From: Schaalia radingae
GTDB lineage: Bacteria; Actinomycetota; Actinomycetes; Actinomycetales; Actinomycetaceae
NCBI RefSeq assembly: GCF_900106055.1
Contig: NZ_LT629792.1
Span: 744,001-808,000 of the forward strand
Direction: 5' to 3'
Length of the DNA: 64,000 bases
Below are positions 16,068 to 24,185 of this stretch, one piece after another. Under the pieces are notes generated by a model that saw nothing but the letters and a program-made list of their open reading frames with translations, was not told the origin of the DNA and did no database searches. How positions within the stretch are numbered: position 1 is the first letter of the stretch; the number at the start of each line of letters is the position of its first letter. The position numbers and the translations under genes were made by a program.

Positions 16068-16102
16068 TTCGGTTGACCGAAAACCTAACTTGGGCGTATA
16101 GT
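16068..16102 (+). promoter_or_regulatory. Promoter with overlapping inverted repeat of the metal importer operon (MntR-like operator)
   Basis: A -35 box TTGACC (16073-16078) and -10 box TATAGT (16097-16102) are 18 bases apart. The -35 lies inside a perfect inverted repeat TTCGGT-TG-ACCGAA (16068-16081), so a bound repressor would block RNA polymerase. The downstream genes code a Mn-type importer, so an MntR/DtxR-family regulator is the likeliest binder, by inference. Confidence 0.7.
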
Positions 16103-16169
16103 GAGAGCCGTTATCGTTAAGGGCTGGGAGGGAATACGACCAGCGGCATCACACATAAGGGGAGAAAGA

Positions 16170-17375
16170 GTGAAGAAAAGAACTGTGTGCCTCCGAGCAG
16201 CGATGGTCGCCGTGGCGGCGGCTAGTCTTGCAGGCTGTGGCAATACCCAGGCGAACATGTCAGGAGCGACCGACGCGAATGGTCAATCCGGCGCACAACG
16301 CTCCTCCAACACAGTGAATGTGGTGGCTACAACCACTCAAGTGTGCGATTACGTCACGCAGATCGCCGGCAACGCCGATGAGCACTCGACGCTGGCGCTC
16401 AACAAAACTGACGCACAGGGCGCCACTCATGCCTTAGGAGCGCCAGCCCAGTCAGCCGCCACCACGATTAACCTGACGTGCCTACTCGCCCCGAATGCCT
16501 CGGCACATGAACACGAGATGACCCCGGCACAGGCAGACGCCCTTGCTCACGCCGACATCATGTTCGTTTCTGGCATCGACCTGGAACACTTCCTTGACTC
16601 AGCAATCCAGGCATCTGGCTTCCACGGGATCATGGGAGTGACATCGGGAGTTCTGACGGCAGCGGAAGTCGACGACCCTGCCTCGGTGACCAAGCGTGAA
16701 AGCGACCTGCCCTACACCATTGATCGCGGCACGCAGAAGGTCGATGTGCAAAAGTGGCCGTTCCCGCCTGAAGATGGTGCCGCAACACCGGAGTTTCAGT
16801 ACGACCCGCATGTGTGGACCAGCCCGAAGAACGCCGCCATCCAGGTGCGCAATATCGGTGAAATCCTCGGCAAAGCCTCGCCTGACAACAAGGACCTCTT
16901 CGACCGGCACGTTGCGCAGTACACGCAGACCCTGACCGACCTGGACGGATGGGTGCGTGAAGCGATCGATTCGGTTCCGCCTCAGCACCGCGTCCTCTTC
17001 ACCTCTCACGACGCATTCGGATACTTCTCCAAAGACTACGGCGTGAAGTTCATCGGCGCAGCCCTGTCGGATTTCAACAGCCAACAGGACGCCACCGCTG
17101 ACCACATCAAGAAAGCCGCCCAACAGGTCAAGGACTCAGGAGCGGTCGCGCTTTTTGCAGAAAACTCCAACAACTCGAAGTCAATCGAGGCAGTTGCTCA
17201 GGCCGCCGGTGTCAAAGCAATCGTCGGAGACGACGCACTATACGGCGACTCCCTCGGACCCGACGGGTCGGCAGGACAAACCTACGTCGGCTCCATCACT
17301 CACAACGTGACGACGCTGGTCCAGGCGTGGAACGGGAACGTACCACAGCTGCCTGACACGCTCGCAGAAAAATAG
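16170..17375 (+). CDS. Metal ABC transporter substrate-binding lipoprotein (Mn type)
   Basis: 401 residues from GTG 16170 (GGGGAGAAAG just upstream); the open frame extends to 16101 but that part overlaps the promoter. Lipobox LAGC follows a Lys/Arg-rich signal peptide. The cluster-9 fold is readable: VVATTTQVCDYV, HEHEMTPAQADALAHADI with the first His ligand, DPHVWTSPKNAAIQ with the second, ALFAENSNNSKS with the Glu, and YGDSLG with the Asp. The His-His-Glu-Asp set favours manganese or iron over zinc. It is first of four genes with ATPase and two permeases. Confidence 0.9.
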   Translation: MKKRTVCLRAAMVAVAAASLAGCGNTQANMSGATDANGQSGAQRSSNTVNVVATTTQVCDYVTQIAGNADEHSTLALNKTDAQGATHALGAPAQSAATTINLTCLLAPNASAHEHEMTPAQADALAHADIMFVSGIDLEHFLDSAIQASGFHGIMGVTSGVLTAAEVDDPASVTKRESDLPYTIDRGTQKVDVQKWPFPPEDGAATPEFQYDPHVWTSPKNAAIQVRNIGEILGKASPDNKDLFDRHVAQYTQTLTDLDGWVREAIDSVPPQHRVLFTSHDAFGYFSKDYGVKFIGAALSDFNSQQDATADHIKKAAQQVKDSGAVALFAENSNNSKSIEAVAQAAGVKAIVGDDALYGDSLGPDGSAGQTYVGSITHNVTTLVQAWNGNVPQLPDTLAEK

Positions 17376-17396
17376 GCAACGGAGCAAGGAAAGGCT

Positions 17397-18194
17397 ATGG
17401 GCGCGGCACTCGAATTCGACAACTGCTCACTGGCATACGGCAATAAGACAGTGCTCACCGGAGTGGATGGCAGCATCCAGGCAGGTGAAGCGCTGGCACT
17501 GATCGGGCCGAACGGGTCAGGAAAGACCACGCTGCTGCGCGGCATCATCGGATCCGTCCGCGTCAGCGCCGGTCACCTTCGAGTGCCGCCAGGCTCAACA
17601 GTGGGATACGTCCCGCAACAGCTCAACCTGGACCCCACATTCCCCATCACTGCTCGCCAGGTAGTTGCGATGGGATACCGAGGTCAGCGGAAACTGTTTG
17701 GGCGGCTCGGATCGACCGGCAAACAGCGCATCGAGGACGCCCTCGCCAATGTCGGGATGAGTGATCGTGGAGACGTCCGGTTCGGTGACCTGTCTGGCGG
17801 GCAGCGTCAGCGCATCCTGTTGGCGCGGGCCCTGGTCGCTGAGCCGGCGATGATCCTGCTCGACGAGCCGTTCAACGGGTTGGATGAGCCGAACCGCCGT
17901 GCCCTGCTCTCCATCATCACCAACGCCAAGAACCAGGGCGTAGCCGTCGTGATCTCCACGCATGACCTCATCTTGGCTGACGCTACCTGTGAACGGGCAC
18001 TGCTGCTGGCAGGCAGGCAAGTGGCATTTGGGCCAATCGCACAGGTACTGACACCGGAGCTGGTGGCGAAGGCATACGGCGGGTCGGTGCCCGTCGAACT
18101 CGCAGCGACCAGCGCAGGTAAAGAGGAGCACCGCGCTGATCGGCGTGCTCGCATCGCGCACATAGCGACACAGGAGTCCGAGCATGTGGGCTGA
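17397..18194 (+). CDS. Metal ABC transporter ATP-binding protein
   Basis: 265 residues. Walker A GPNGSGKTT (about 39-47), Q-loop VGYVPQQLNLDPTFP, signature DLSGGQRQRILLARAL, Walker B MILLDEPFNGLDE and switch His STHDL are all intact. The Q-loop region with FPITARQVV is typical of ZnuC/MntB ATPases. It starts 21 bases after the binding-protein gene and overlaps the first permease by 11 bases. Confidence 0.93.
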   Translation: MGAALEFDNCSLAYGNKTVLTGVDGSIQAGEALALIGPNGSGKTTLLRGIIGSVRVSAGHLRVPPGSTVGYVPQQLNLDPTFPITARQVVAMGYRGQRKLFGRLGSTGKQRIEDALANVGMSDRGDVRFGDLSGGQRQRILLARALVAEPAMILLDEPFNGLDEPNRRALLSIITNAKNQGVAVVISTHDLILADATCERALLLAGRQVAFGPIAQVLTPELVAKAYGGSVPVELAATSAGKEEHRADRRARIAHIATQESEHVG

Positions 18195-19125
18195 ATGGCT
18201 TGAAGGTCTACGGCAGTTTCTGCAGCCACTACCTGGATGGGGATTTATTGCGTCAGCTCCGTACACGTTCAGGCCATTTGTCTTGCTGATTATCCTGGCC
18301 TGCGCCAGCGGAGTGGTCGGCGTGCTGGTCAACGTGCGGTGTGCGGAGTTCAACGCAGAATCACTGGTTCACGGCGTCTTCCCTGGCATCGTAGTAGGTG
18401 CCCTTTATGGCGGCATCGACATGATCGTGCCCGGAGCTGCGCTATGTGCATGCGCAGTCATCGCAGCACTGGTGTGGGCCGGGCAGCGCAGCCACATTTC
18501 CGAGGGATCCACCGCAACGATTCTGACGACCTTCTTCGCACTGGGCGTGGTGATCTCGCTGAAAAAAGGCGACATGTCCGGCCAGCTGGAAGCGCTCATG
18601 TTCGGCCGACTGCTGGACGTGACCGATGCGCGCCTGGCGCAGTCCGTCCTCTTCTGTCTGCTCGCCATCGTGATCGTCGCCCTGACGTGGCGCGGCCAGG
18701 TAATCACCGCCTTCGACCGCGATACCGCTCCGGTTCTGGGAGTCAACACCCTCCTTGTCGACATTGTTCTCAACACCGCGATCGCCGCCGTTGTTGTATC
18801 AGCCGCTTCCGCCATTGGCGTCCTGCTGGTGATCGGATATCTGGTGATCCCTGGAGCCAGCGCTCGACTGGTCGCCCGCACCGTCGGGTGGATGATTCCC
18901 GTGGGGATTGCGGTCGGCGTCGGCGGGGCGGTCCTGGGGATGCATGTTATGAACTTGCCGGTTTCGCGCCCAATCTCACCGCAGGCTGCTGTCTCGCTCA
19001 GTGTGTGTGCCATGTTCGGACTGGTACTGGCTGTGCGCACGTTGTACCGCATGTGCGTGCGCGCACTGGACACCGGGCACGTGACGCAGCCTGTCGCCCA
19101 CCCGATTCAGGGAGTGCGCCCATGA
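18184..19125 (+). CDS. Metal ABC transporter permease 1 (ABC-3 family)
   Basis: 313 residues, about nine membrane segments. Hallmarks of the ZnuB/MntC permease family: NVRCAEFNAESLVHGVFPGI (compare the usual LSDALSHAVLPG), a FDRDTAPVLGVN cytoplasmic loop, and GVLLVIGYLVIPGASARLVA near the C-terminus. It overlaps the ATPase gene and the second permease. Two different permeases in one operon suggest a heterodimeric channel. Confidence 0.9.
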   Translation: MWAEWLEGLRQFLQPLPGWGFIASAPYTFRPFVLLIILACASGVVGVLVNVRCAEFNAESLVHGVFPGIVVGALYGGIDMIVPGAALCACAVIAALVWAGQRSHISEGSTATILTTFFALGVVISLKKGDMSGQLEALMFGRLLDVTDARLAQSVLFCLLAIVIVALTWRGQVITAFDRDTAPVLGVNTLLVDIVLNTAIAAVVVSAASAIGVLLVIGYLVIPGASARLVARTVGWMIPVGIAVGVGGAVLGMHVMNLPVSRPISPQAAVSLSVCAMFGLVLAVRTLYRMCVRALDTGHVTQPVAHPIQGVRP

Positions 19126-19973
19126 TCTCGATGTGGACCATCATCGCCCTGCCGCTGGTTGAAGTAATCGTTGTGGGAGCTCTGTGCGGCCTGGTCGGAT
19201 CCCTCGCCGTACTCAGCCAGCGCATCTTCTTCACTGAATCAATCACCCATGCCGCGTTCCCGGGCGCCGTCATCGGCGTGGTCGGCGCGGCGCTGGTCTC
19301 GAGCAGCCATGAGGCTTTGTCTCTGGGACTGTTCATCGGTGCTGGCCTGGCCTCACTCGTCCTCGCGCTGTTGATGCATGGCGTATCGGCCCTGAAAGGA
19401 ATTTCCTCGCAGGCGGCCGCCGGAATCACGCTCACCGTGGGGTTTGCCTCTGGCTACTTCCTCAATAAGTGGTTCGCGCCCCTGCCGCTGCGAATCGACG
19501 GCTTCCTGACAGGATCCCTGCTGGCATGTACGCGCATCGACGTTATCGCGGCCGCCCTCGTCCTTATTGTCGCTGGGGGAGTGTGGGCGTTGATGGGCGG
19601 GCGGCTGGTAGCAGTCAGCTTCGACGCGGTGAACTACCGAGCCAGCGGAGGGCGGCCTGACCTGATGCGCCTGATTACCCTGGGTCTGATTATCGCGACG
19701 GTGACGGTCATTATTCCGGCGGTCGGCACCGTCGTGTCAATCTCCTTAATCGCCGCCGCACCCACCGTCTTGAAGGGGCGCGTCGCATCGACGCCGCGTT
19801 TCGTCGCACTGTCCACGCTCGCGTCTACCATTATTGCCGTAGTTGGACTGGGGCTTGCGGTCGTGTGTGGCCTGTCAGCAGGCGGCACGATCGCGTTGGT
19901 TGCAGGAGGCTTCTTCGTTATTGTCGAGGCAGGCTCACGCATCGCTTCGTCGAAACTCGCATCTGCGATATAG
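19122..19973 (+). CDS. Metal ABC transporter permease 2 (ABC-3 family)
   Basis: 283 residues from ATG 19122, overlapping the previous stop by four bases (the open frame extends upstream as a shadow only). It has the ABC-3 signature LSQRIFFTESITHAAFPGAV (about 31-50), the loop VSFDAVNYRASGG, and AVGTVVSISLIAAAPTVLKG near the C-terminus. About eight membrane segments. Completes the binding protein, ATPase, two-permease importer. Confidence 0.9.
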   Translation: MISMWTIIALPLVEVIVVGALCGLVGSLAVLSQRIFFTESITHAAFPGAVIGVVGAALVSSSHEALSLGLFIGAGLASLVLALLMHGVSALKGISSQAAAGITLTVGFASGYFLNKWFAPLPLRIDGFLTGSLLACTRIDVIAAALVLIVAGGVWALMGGRLVAVSFDAVNYRASGGRPDLMRLITLGLIIATVTVIIPAVGTVVSISLIAAAPTVLKGRVASTPRFVALSTLASTIIAVVGLGLAVVCGLSAGGTIALVAGGFFVIVEAGSRIASSKLASAI

Positions 19974-20157
19974 GTCAAAAGACCCAATAACCGCAGGTCA
20001 TGGGTTAGTCTGTGCTCATAGGAGAAATCCTCCTACATAATGTCCGCGTGACGTCGTGTGAGCTTTGGCGACAACCTTGTCAACGCATCTGCAGGCACAG
20101 ACGCCTGTCTTATTATGCGCACTAGGGCACGGCGCTGCGCGCAAAAAGGAGAAAGCA

Positions 20158-21210
20158 ATGGAAGGCACGATGCGCGCCCAGCGTCTGCATTCAGATCGCA
20201 CCGTAACGATCGAGGATATTCCGATTCCCAAACCCGGTCCGAACCAGGTCCTCATCAAAGTTGCCTACTGTGGAATCTGCCATTCGGATATGGCGCTGAT
20301 CGACAGTGATTTTCCCATGAAAATGCCGGAAATCACGCAGGGCCACGAGTGCTCGGGCACCATCGCAGAGATGGGATCGAATGTGCAGGGCTGGGAGATC
20401 GGCGACAAGGTCATCCCGCAGTCGGGTATGCCCTGCCTGAAGTGTCGCGAATGCCGCCGAGGTAACCGAGGCTCATGCCAAAACCTGCGCGTTATGGCAT
20501 TTGACTATGACGGTGCATGGGCGCAGTACACAGTGGCCAACGCTGAAGGACTCACCCGCGTGCCCGATGGTGTGCCGATGGAACAGGCCGCGATCCTCGC
20601 TGATGCTGTGGCAACCCCGTTCGGAGCAGTCAAGCACACCGGCAAGGTCTCGATGGGCAACGCCGTTGCCGTGTGGGGATTGGGTGGAGTCGGAACCCAC
20701 ATCGTCCAGCTGTCCCGGCTGGCGGGTGCGTACCCTGTCATTGGTATCGACATCAACGAGGGCGTGTTTGATCGAGCCAAACGTCTGGGCGCTGACTTCA
20801 CGTTCCGATCCGACGACCCCGAGCTGATGGACAAGATCAAGAAAGCGACGGGTGGGCGCATGATTGACGTTGCGTTCGACGCTGCCGGTCTTCAGGTGAC
20901 CTTCGAGCAGGCAGTGCAGTCACTGGACTACAGGGGGCGCGCCGTGCTGGTCGGGCTGTCACGCCAGGAATTCCACGGCGGAAGCCTGTACGATTTTGGC
21001 GTCAAGCGCCGTCAGGCCATAGGACACCTGGGCTACGAAGTAGTGGACATCTTCCTGCTTGCTGAACTCGTCAAGGCCGGGCGACTGGATCTGTCCGAAT
21101 CGGTCTCTCAGATCATCTCGCTGGAGAATCTGGAAGAAGGCCTGGACATCATGCGCAATAAGACAGGTAACCCGATCCGTATAGTCGTCGATCCGTGGGC
21201 TGAAAGCTAG
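20158..21210 (+). CDS. Zinc-dependent alcohol dehydrogenase (MDR superfamily)
   Basis: 350 residues from ATG 20158, preceded by AAAAAGGAGAAAG. Catalytic zinc site: CGICHSD (Cys about 37) and GHECSGTI (His-Glu about 62). Structural zinc lobe: CLKCRECRRGNRGSC, four cysteines. Rossmann fold: WGLGGVGTHIVQLSRLAG (about 179-196). The protein should oxidise an alcohol or reduce an aldehyde with NAD(P); the substrate is not deducible. Single gene ending at the conserved intergenic hairpin 21296-21331. Confidence 0.92.
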   Translation: MEGTMRAQRLHSDRTVTIEDIPIPKPGPNQVLIKVAYCGICHSDMALIDSDFPMKMPEITQGHECSGTIAEMGSNVQGWEIGDKVIPQSGMPCLKCRECRRGNRGSCQNLRVMAFDYDGAWAQYTVANAEGLTRVPDGVPMEQAAILADAVATPFGAVKHTGKVSMGNAVAVWGLGGVGTHIVQLSRLAGAYPVIGIDINEGVFDRAKRLGADFTFRSDDPELMDKIKKATGGRMIDVAFDAAGLQVTFEQAVQSLDYRGRAVLVGLSRQEFHGGSLYDFGVKRRQAIGHLGYEVVDIFLLAELVKAGRLDLSESVSQIISLENLEEGLDIMRNKTGNPIRIVVDPWAES

Positions 21211-21295
21211 GGTGCCTCTCGGTGGCTGGCCGTTGGTCTGCAGCAGCATAGTGAGCCAGCCCTACCGATTCGACGCAAACTCACTGATCTGCCAC

Positions 21296-21331
21296 AGTCG
21301 CCCTCGTTCGTCACAATGAGCGAGGGCGACT
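21296..21331. terminator. Intergenic hairpin with GTCGCCCTCG stem, copy 1
   Basis: Arms agtcgccctcg and cgagggcgact (11 pairs) with a 14-base loop between two convergent genes. It is the first of four intergenic hairpins in the window with the same stem. Probably terminates both genes. Confidence 0.7.
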
Positions 21332-21344
21332 TGCGTGCGCCGCT

Positions 21345-22271
21345 CTACCTCGCCATGATCAAGTTGAGGGCGCGCGGCACGCATTCGATGTGCAAAGGCA
21401 TGGGCATGAGACGCTCGCCGTCAGCAAATGCATCGAGGCCGCTGACTTCGATGTCAACACTGTGGGCACGGTACATGTGGACCTCCGGTACCTCCTCCAG
21501 GCGGTGCAGGAAGACCTTCGGAACTTTGCTGATCGCTTCGAGGCGATTGAGCGTTTCCACCAGGCTGATCGACAGCAGGCCGTCGCGGGGGTCAGCATGC
21601 GGACACATCATGATGCCGCCGCCATACGTCTTGGTAATGGCAATGGCGTTGAGAATTGTCGGGACGTGATGTGTGCCTTTGCCGTCGATGCGGATCGTTG
21701 TGCGCAGGGGGCGTAGACGTGCGAACTCGATGCCCAGTGCCAGCAGGTAGCGTGAATTACCCTTCGGCCATCTGATCTGGTTGGCACGATCGTTAATCAT
21801 TGAATCCACGCCCGCGCACATAATTGTTGCAAAGTAGCGTTCTTCCCCGTTCGCGTGGCTCATGAGGCCCACATCAACGCTGTCGTGGTGGCCGTCCACA
21901 ATGAGTGATGCGGCTGCTCTGGGATCGAAAGGAATGGAATATTCGCGTGCCAGGTCGTTACCGGTGCCAGCCGGTATGACACCGAAGAGTTTGCCTGTGC
22001 CGACCACCTCCTGCAATGCAAGGTTGATCAGCCCGTCTCCGCCGCACACCACAATCGCGTCAATGGTTGGGTCAGCGACAAATTCGCGAGTGCGCAGGCT
22101 CGTCGTCAGTGGCAGGTAGCTGGCAATGGAGACCACATCGATGCCGCGATTGGCCAGAAACTCAGTGGCGCGCCGTGCCGCATCCATCGACGATCCCAAA
22201 CCTGCAACGGGGTTTGTAATCAGTGCGATCCGACGAATCGGGCTCTGTGGCCGTGAATGGGGATCGGTCAT
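21345..22271 (-). CDS. Diacylglycerol kinase-family lipid kinase
   Basis: 308 residues from ATG 22269-22271 (GGAG five bases upstream); an earlier in-frame ATG at 22284-22286 is less favoured. The catalytic domain shows ALITNPVAGLGSS, then VVCGGDGLINLALQE (GGDG nucleotide site) and VIPAGTGNDLARE, the hallmarks of DagK/YegS/sphingosine-kinase-like enzymes. It likely phosphorylates diacylglycerol or a related lipid at the membrane for phospholipid recycling. Confidence 0.92.
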   Translation of the reverse strand: MTDPHSRPQSPIRRIALITNPVAGLGSSMDAARRATEFLANRGIDVVSIASYLPLTTSLRTREFVADPTIDAIVVCGGDGLINLALQEVVGTGKLFGVIPAGTGNDLAREYSIPFDPRAAASLIVDGHHDSVDVGLMSHANGEERYFATIMCAGVDSMINDRANQIRWPKGNSRYLLALGIEFARLRPLRTTIRIDGKGTHHVPTILNAIAITKTYGGGIMMCPHADPRDGLLSISLVETLNRLEAISKVPKVFLHRLEEVPEVHMYRAHSVDIEVSGLDAFADGERLMPMPLHIECVPRALNLIMAR

Positions 22272-22425
22272 ACATACTCCGTTCATTTCTTGTTCTACGC
22301 CACAGCGATCGTCGCTGTCAGATGGGATGCAATTGATATAGTGTAGCGATTTAAGCGGGCGTGTCGAACAAGTATCTGCAGAAGCGCCGCCGTGTGACGC
22401 GAGGTAACCCCCCGTGCCACGTGCC

Positions 22426-24084
22426 CTATTCGCCTGAGGGCTTGCGGGCGCCAGGCAGGAAGAACGTCAGTGCACATCCCAGTCCGAGGGCTGCGCCGGC
22501 CACTCCCATTGCGCGCGACGTTCCGACGCTGAAAGCCTCCGACAGTTTGTCGATCACCTGATCGGTCAGTTCCGCTGGAACGCCTTCTGAACCGTCCGAG
22601 TCAGTCAGCGCCCGAATGGAAGCGCCAGCTGAAGGTGCGACAGACGCTTCGATGCCGTGACGTGCCTGCTCGGGCAGCGGCACATCGTCGAGGCTTCCCT
22701 GTACTTGTGAATTCACTGACGCAGCCAGGAACGTTGCAACCAGAGCAATTCCCAACGCTGTACCGACCTGACGTGTCGTGGACTGGGTGGCGGATGCCTG
22801 CCCCGACATGCTGGGTGGCACATCAACCAGAATGACGGATGTGAGTTGCGCTGACGCCAGCCCCAGACCAAAACCGTAGGCAACCAGTGCTGTGACGATA
22901 ACTGCGATGGGCGTGTGGGCTGTCAGGCTGATCGCCAGGCTGAATACGGCAATGGATTCTATGGCCAGTCCGGCGCGCGCCACCCACGTTGCAGAAAAGA
23001 GACGCCCCAGTGGGGATGCTGAGCCACCTGCGATAAAGGCGCCTGCAGCCATTGCAGCCAGGACACCGCCTGATTGGAGTGGTGTGAGCATGCGGACGTT
23101 CTGAAGGTACAAAGGCAACGCGAAGAGCAGACCGAATTCTCCCACTGAAATTGCCGCAGCGGCCACGTTCCCTGCAGAAAAGCTTCGGAGCTTGAAAAGA
23201 TTCAGATTCAGCAGGTGCGGCCCGTCCACTCGCAGCTGTCGCCGTTCCCACCAGATGAAAAAGCCGAGCAGGACGGCGGCCAGAGCAGCCGCCAGCGGCA
23301 CAGGCGAGAGTGGCCATGACGCCCAGTCCTCAGTGATCGGCTTCCACCAGCCCAGGTCACGCCCCTGAATCAGTGCGTAGACCAGAGCGGCGAAACCGAT
23401 TGACGAGGTGATAAACCCGCCCGCGTCGAAACCGTGTTCGGAGCGTTCTCCATAAGTGTTGGGCACGAAGAAAATGCAGCCGAGCGCAACGATGATGCCG
23501 ATCGGAACATTGATCAGGAAAATCCACGGCCAGGTGGTGTTCGTCGTGATCCAGCCACCCAGCAGAGGACCAACAGCGGCCATCCCTGAAATAACTGACC
23601 CCCACACGGCGAACGCAATCATGCGCCTCTTGCCTGTAAACGTCGCGTTGACAGTTGAGAGTGTTGTTGGAGAAACGGCCGCCGCTCCGGTGCCCTGCAG
23701 GAAACGTGCGATGAGCAGGGGAGTGAAAGTGCGCGCCGTGCCGGCAATGATTGATGCGATAACAAAGATGGCGATCCCTGCCAGAAGGATGTTGCGTCGT
23801 CCCCAGTTATCGGCCAGACGTCCCACGGTGATCAGCAGCGCCGAGAAAATCAGCGCGTAGCTCGTTGTCAGCCATTGAGCCTGCGTGAATGTGAGCTCGA
23901 GGTCACGCATGATTGTCGGCAAAGACACGTTGATGATGGTGCCGTCCATAACGATCAGTGACAGTGCCAGAGACAGGAAAACGAGTGCGATCCAGGGGTG
24001 CGCCAGTGTTAATGACTGAGATGGCGCAGTGGACGCACTTTTCAGGGAGGTCGGTGTCATGCCATGATTATGACACACCGTCAT
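22426..24084 (-). CDS. MFS drug exporter, DHA2 (EmrB/QacA, 14-TM) family
   Basis: 552 residues, about 14 membrane segments. Motif A-like GRLADNWGRRNILL between TM2 and TM3, the N-terminal VMDGTIINVSLPTIMRDL, and RFLQGTGAAAVSPTTLS (motif C region) identify the proton-driven drug exporters. An alternative ATG at 24058-24060 would shorten it by eight residues; neither has a clear ribosome-binding site. An inverted repeat TGTCAT-N9-ATGACA (24055-24075) overlaps the start region and could be an operator. The drug range is unknown. Confidence 0.9.
   Translation of the reverse strand: MTVCHNHGMTPTSLKSASTAPSQSLTLAHPWIALVFLSLALSLIVMDGTIINVSLPTIMRDLELTFTQAQWLTTSYALIFSALLITVGRLADNWGRRNILLAGIAIFVIASIIAGTARTFTPLLIARFLQGTGAAAVSPTTLSTVNATFTGKRRMIAFAVWGSVISGMAAVGPLLGGWITTNTTWPWIFLINVPIGIIVALGCIFFVPNTYGERSEHGFDAGGFITSSIGFAALVYALIQGRDLGWWKPITEDWASWPLSPVPLAAALAAVLLGFFIWWERRQLRVDGPHLLNLNLFKLRSFSAGNVAAAAISVGEFGLLFALPLYLQNVRMLTPLQSGGVLAAMAAGAFIAGGSASPLGRLFSATWVARAGLAIESIAVFSLAISLTAHTPIAVIVTALVAYGFGLGLASAQLTSVILVDVPPSMSGQASATQSTTRQVGTALGIALVATFLAASVNSQVQGSLDDVPLPEQARHGIEASVAPSAGASIRALTDSDGSEGVPAELTDQVIDKLSEAFSVGTSRAMGVAGAALGLGCALTFFLPGARKPSGE
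24055..24075 (-). promoter_or_regulatory. Inverted repeat at the start of the drug exporter gene
   Basis: TGTCAT-N9-ATGACA lies across the two possible start codons of the DHA2 exporter gene. Its position suggests a repressor site or a leaderless start region. No regulator gene is adjacent. Confidence 0.35.
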
Positions 24085-24142
24085 TAAAGTGGCGCGCGGT
24101 CATCCGCCCGATGATTCAAGCTGGAGTTTCGACACGGCGCCG

Positions 24143-24180
24143 CGGTCGCCCTCGTTCATCATGATTGCCGAGGGCGACCG
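24143..24180. terminator. Intergenic hairpin with GTCGCCCTCG stem, copy 2
   Basis: Arms cggtcgccctcg and cgagggcgaccg (12 pairs), 14-base loop. It lies just after the SLC13 gene stop (minus strand) and before the exporter gene. Confidence 0.72.
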
Positions 24181-24185
24181 GAGTG

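Noticed and set aside
18237..19121. N-terminal extension of the second metal permease
   Set aside because: It is the shadow of permease 1; the ABC-3 protein clearly begins at ATG 19122, overlapping the previous stop.
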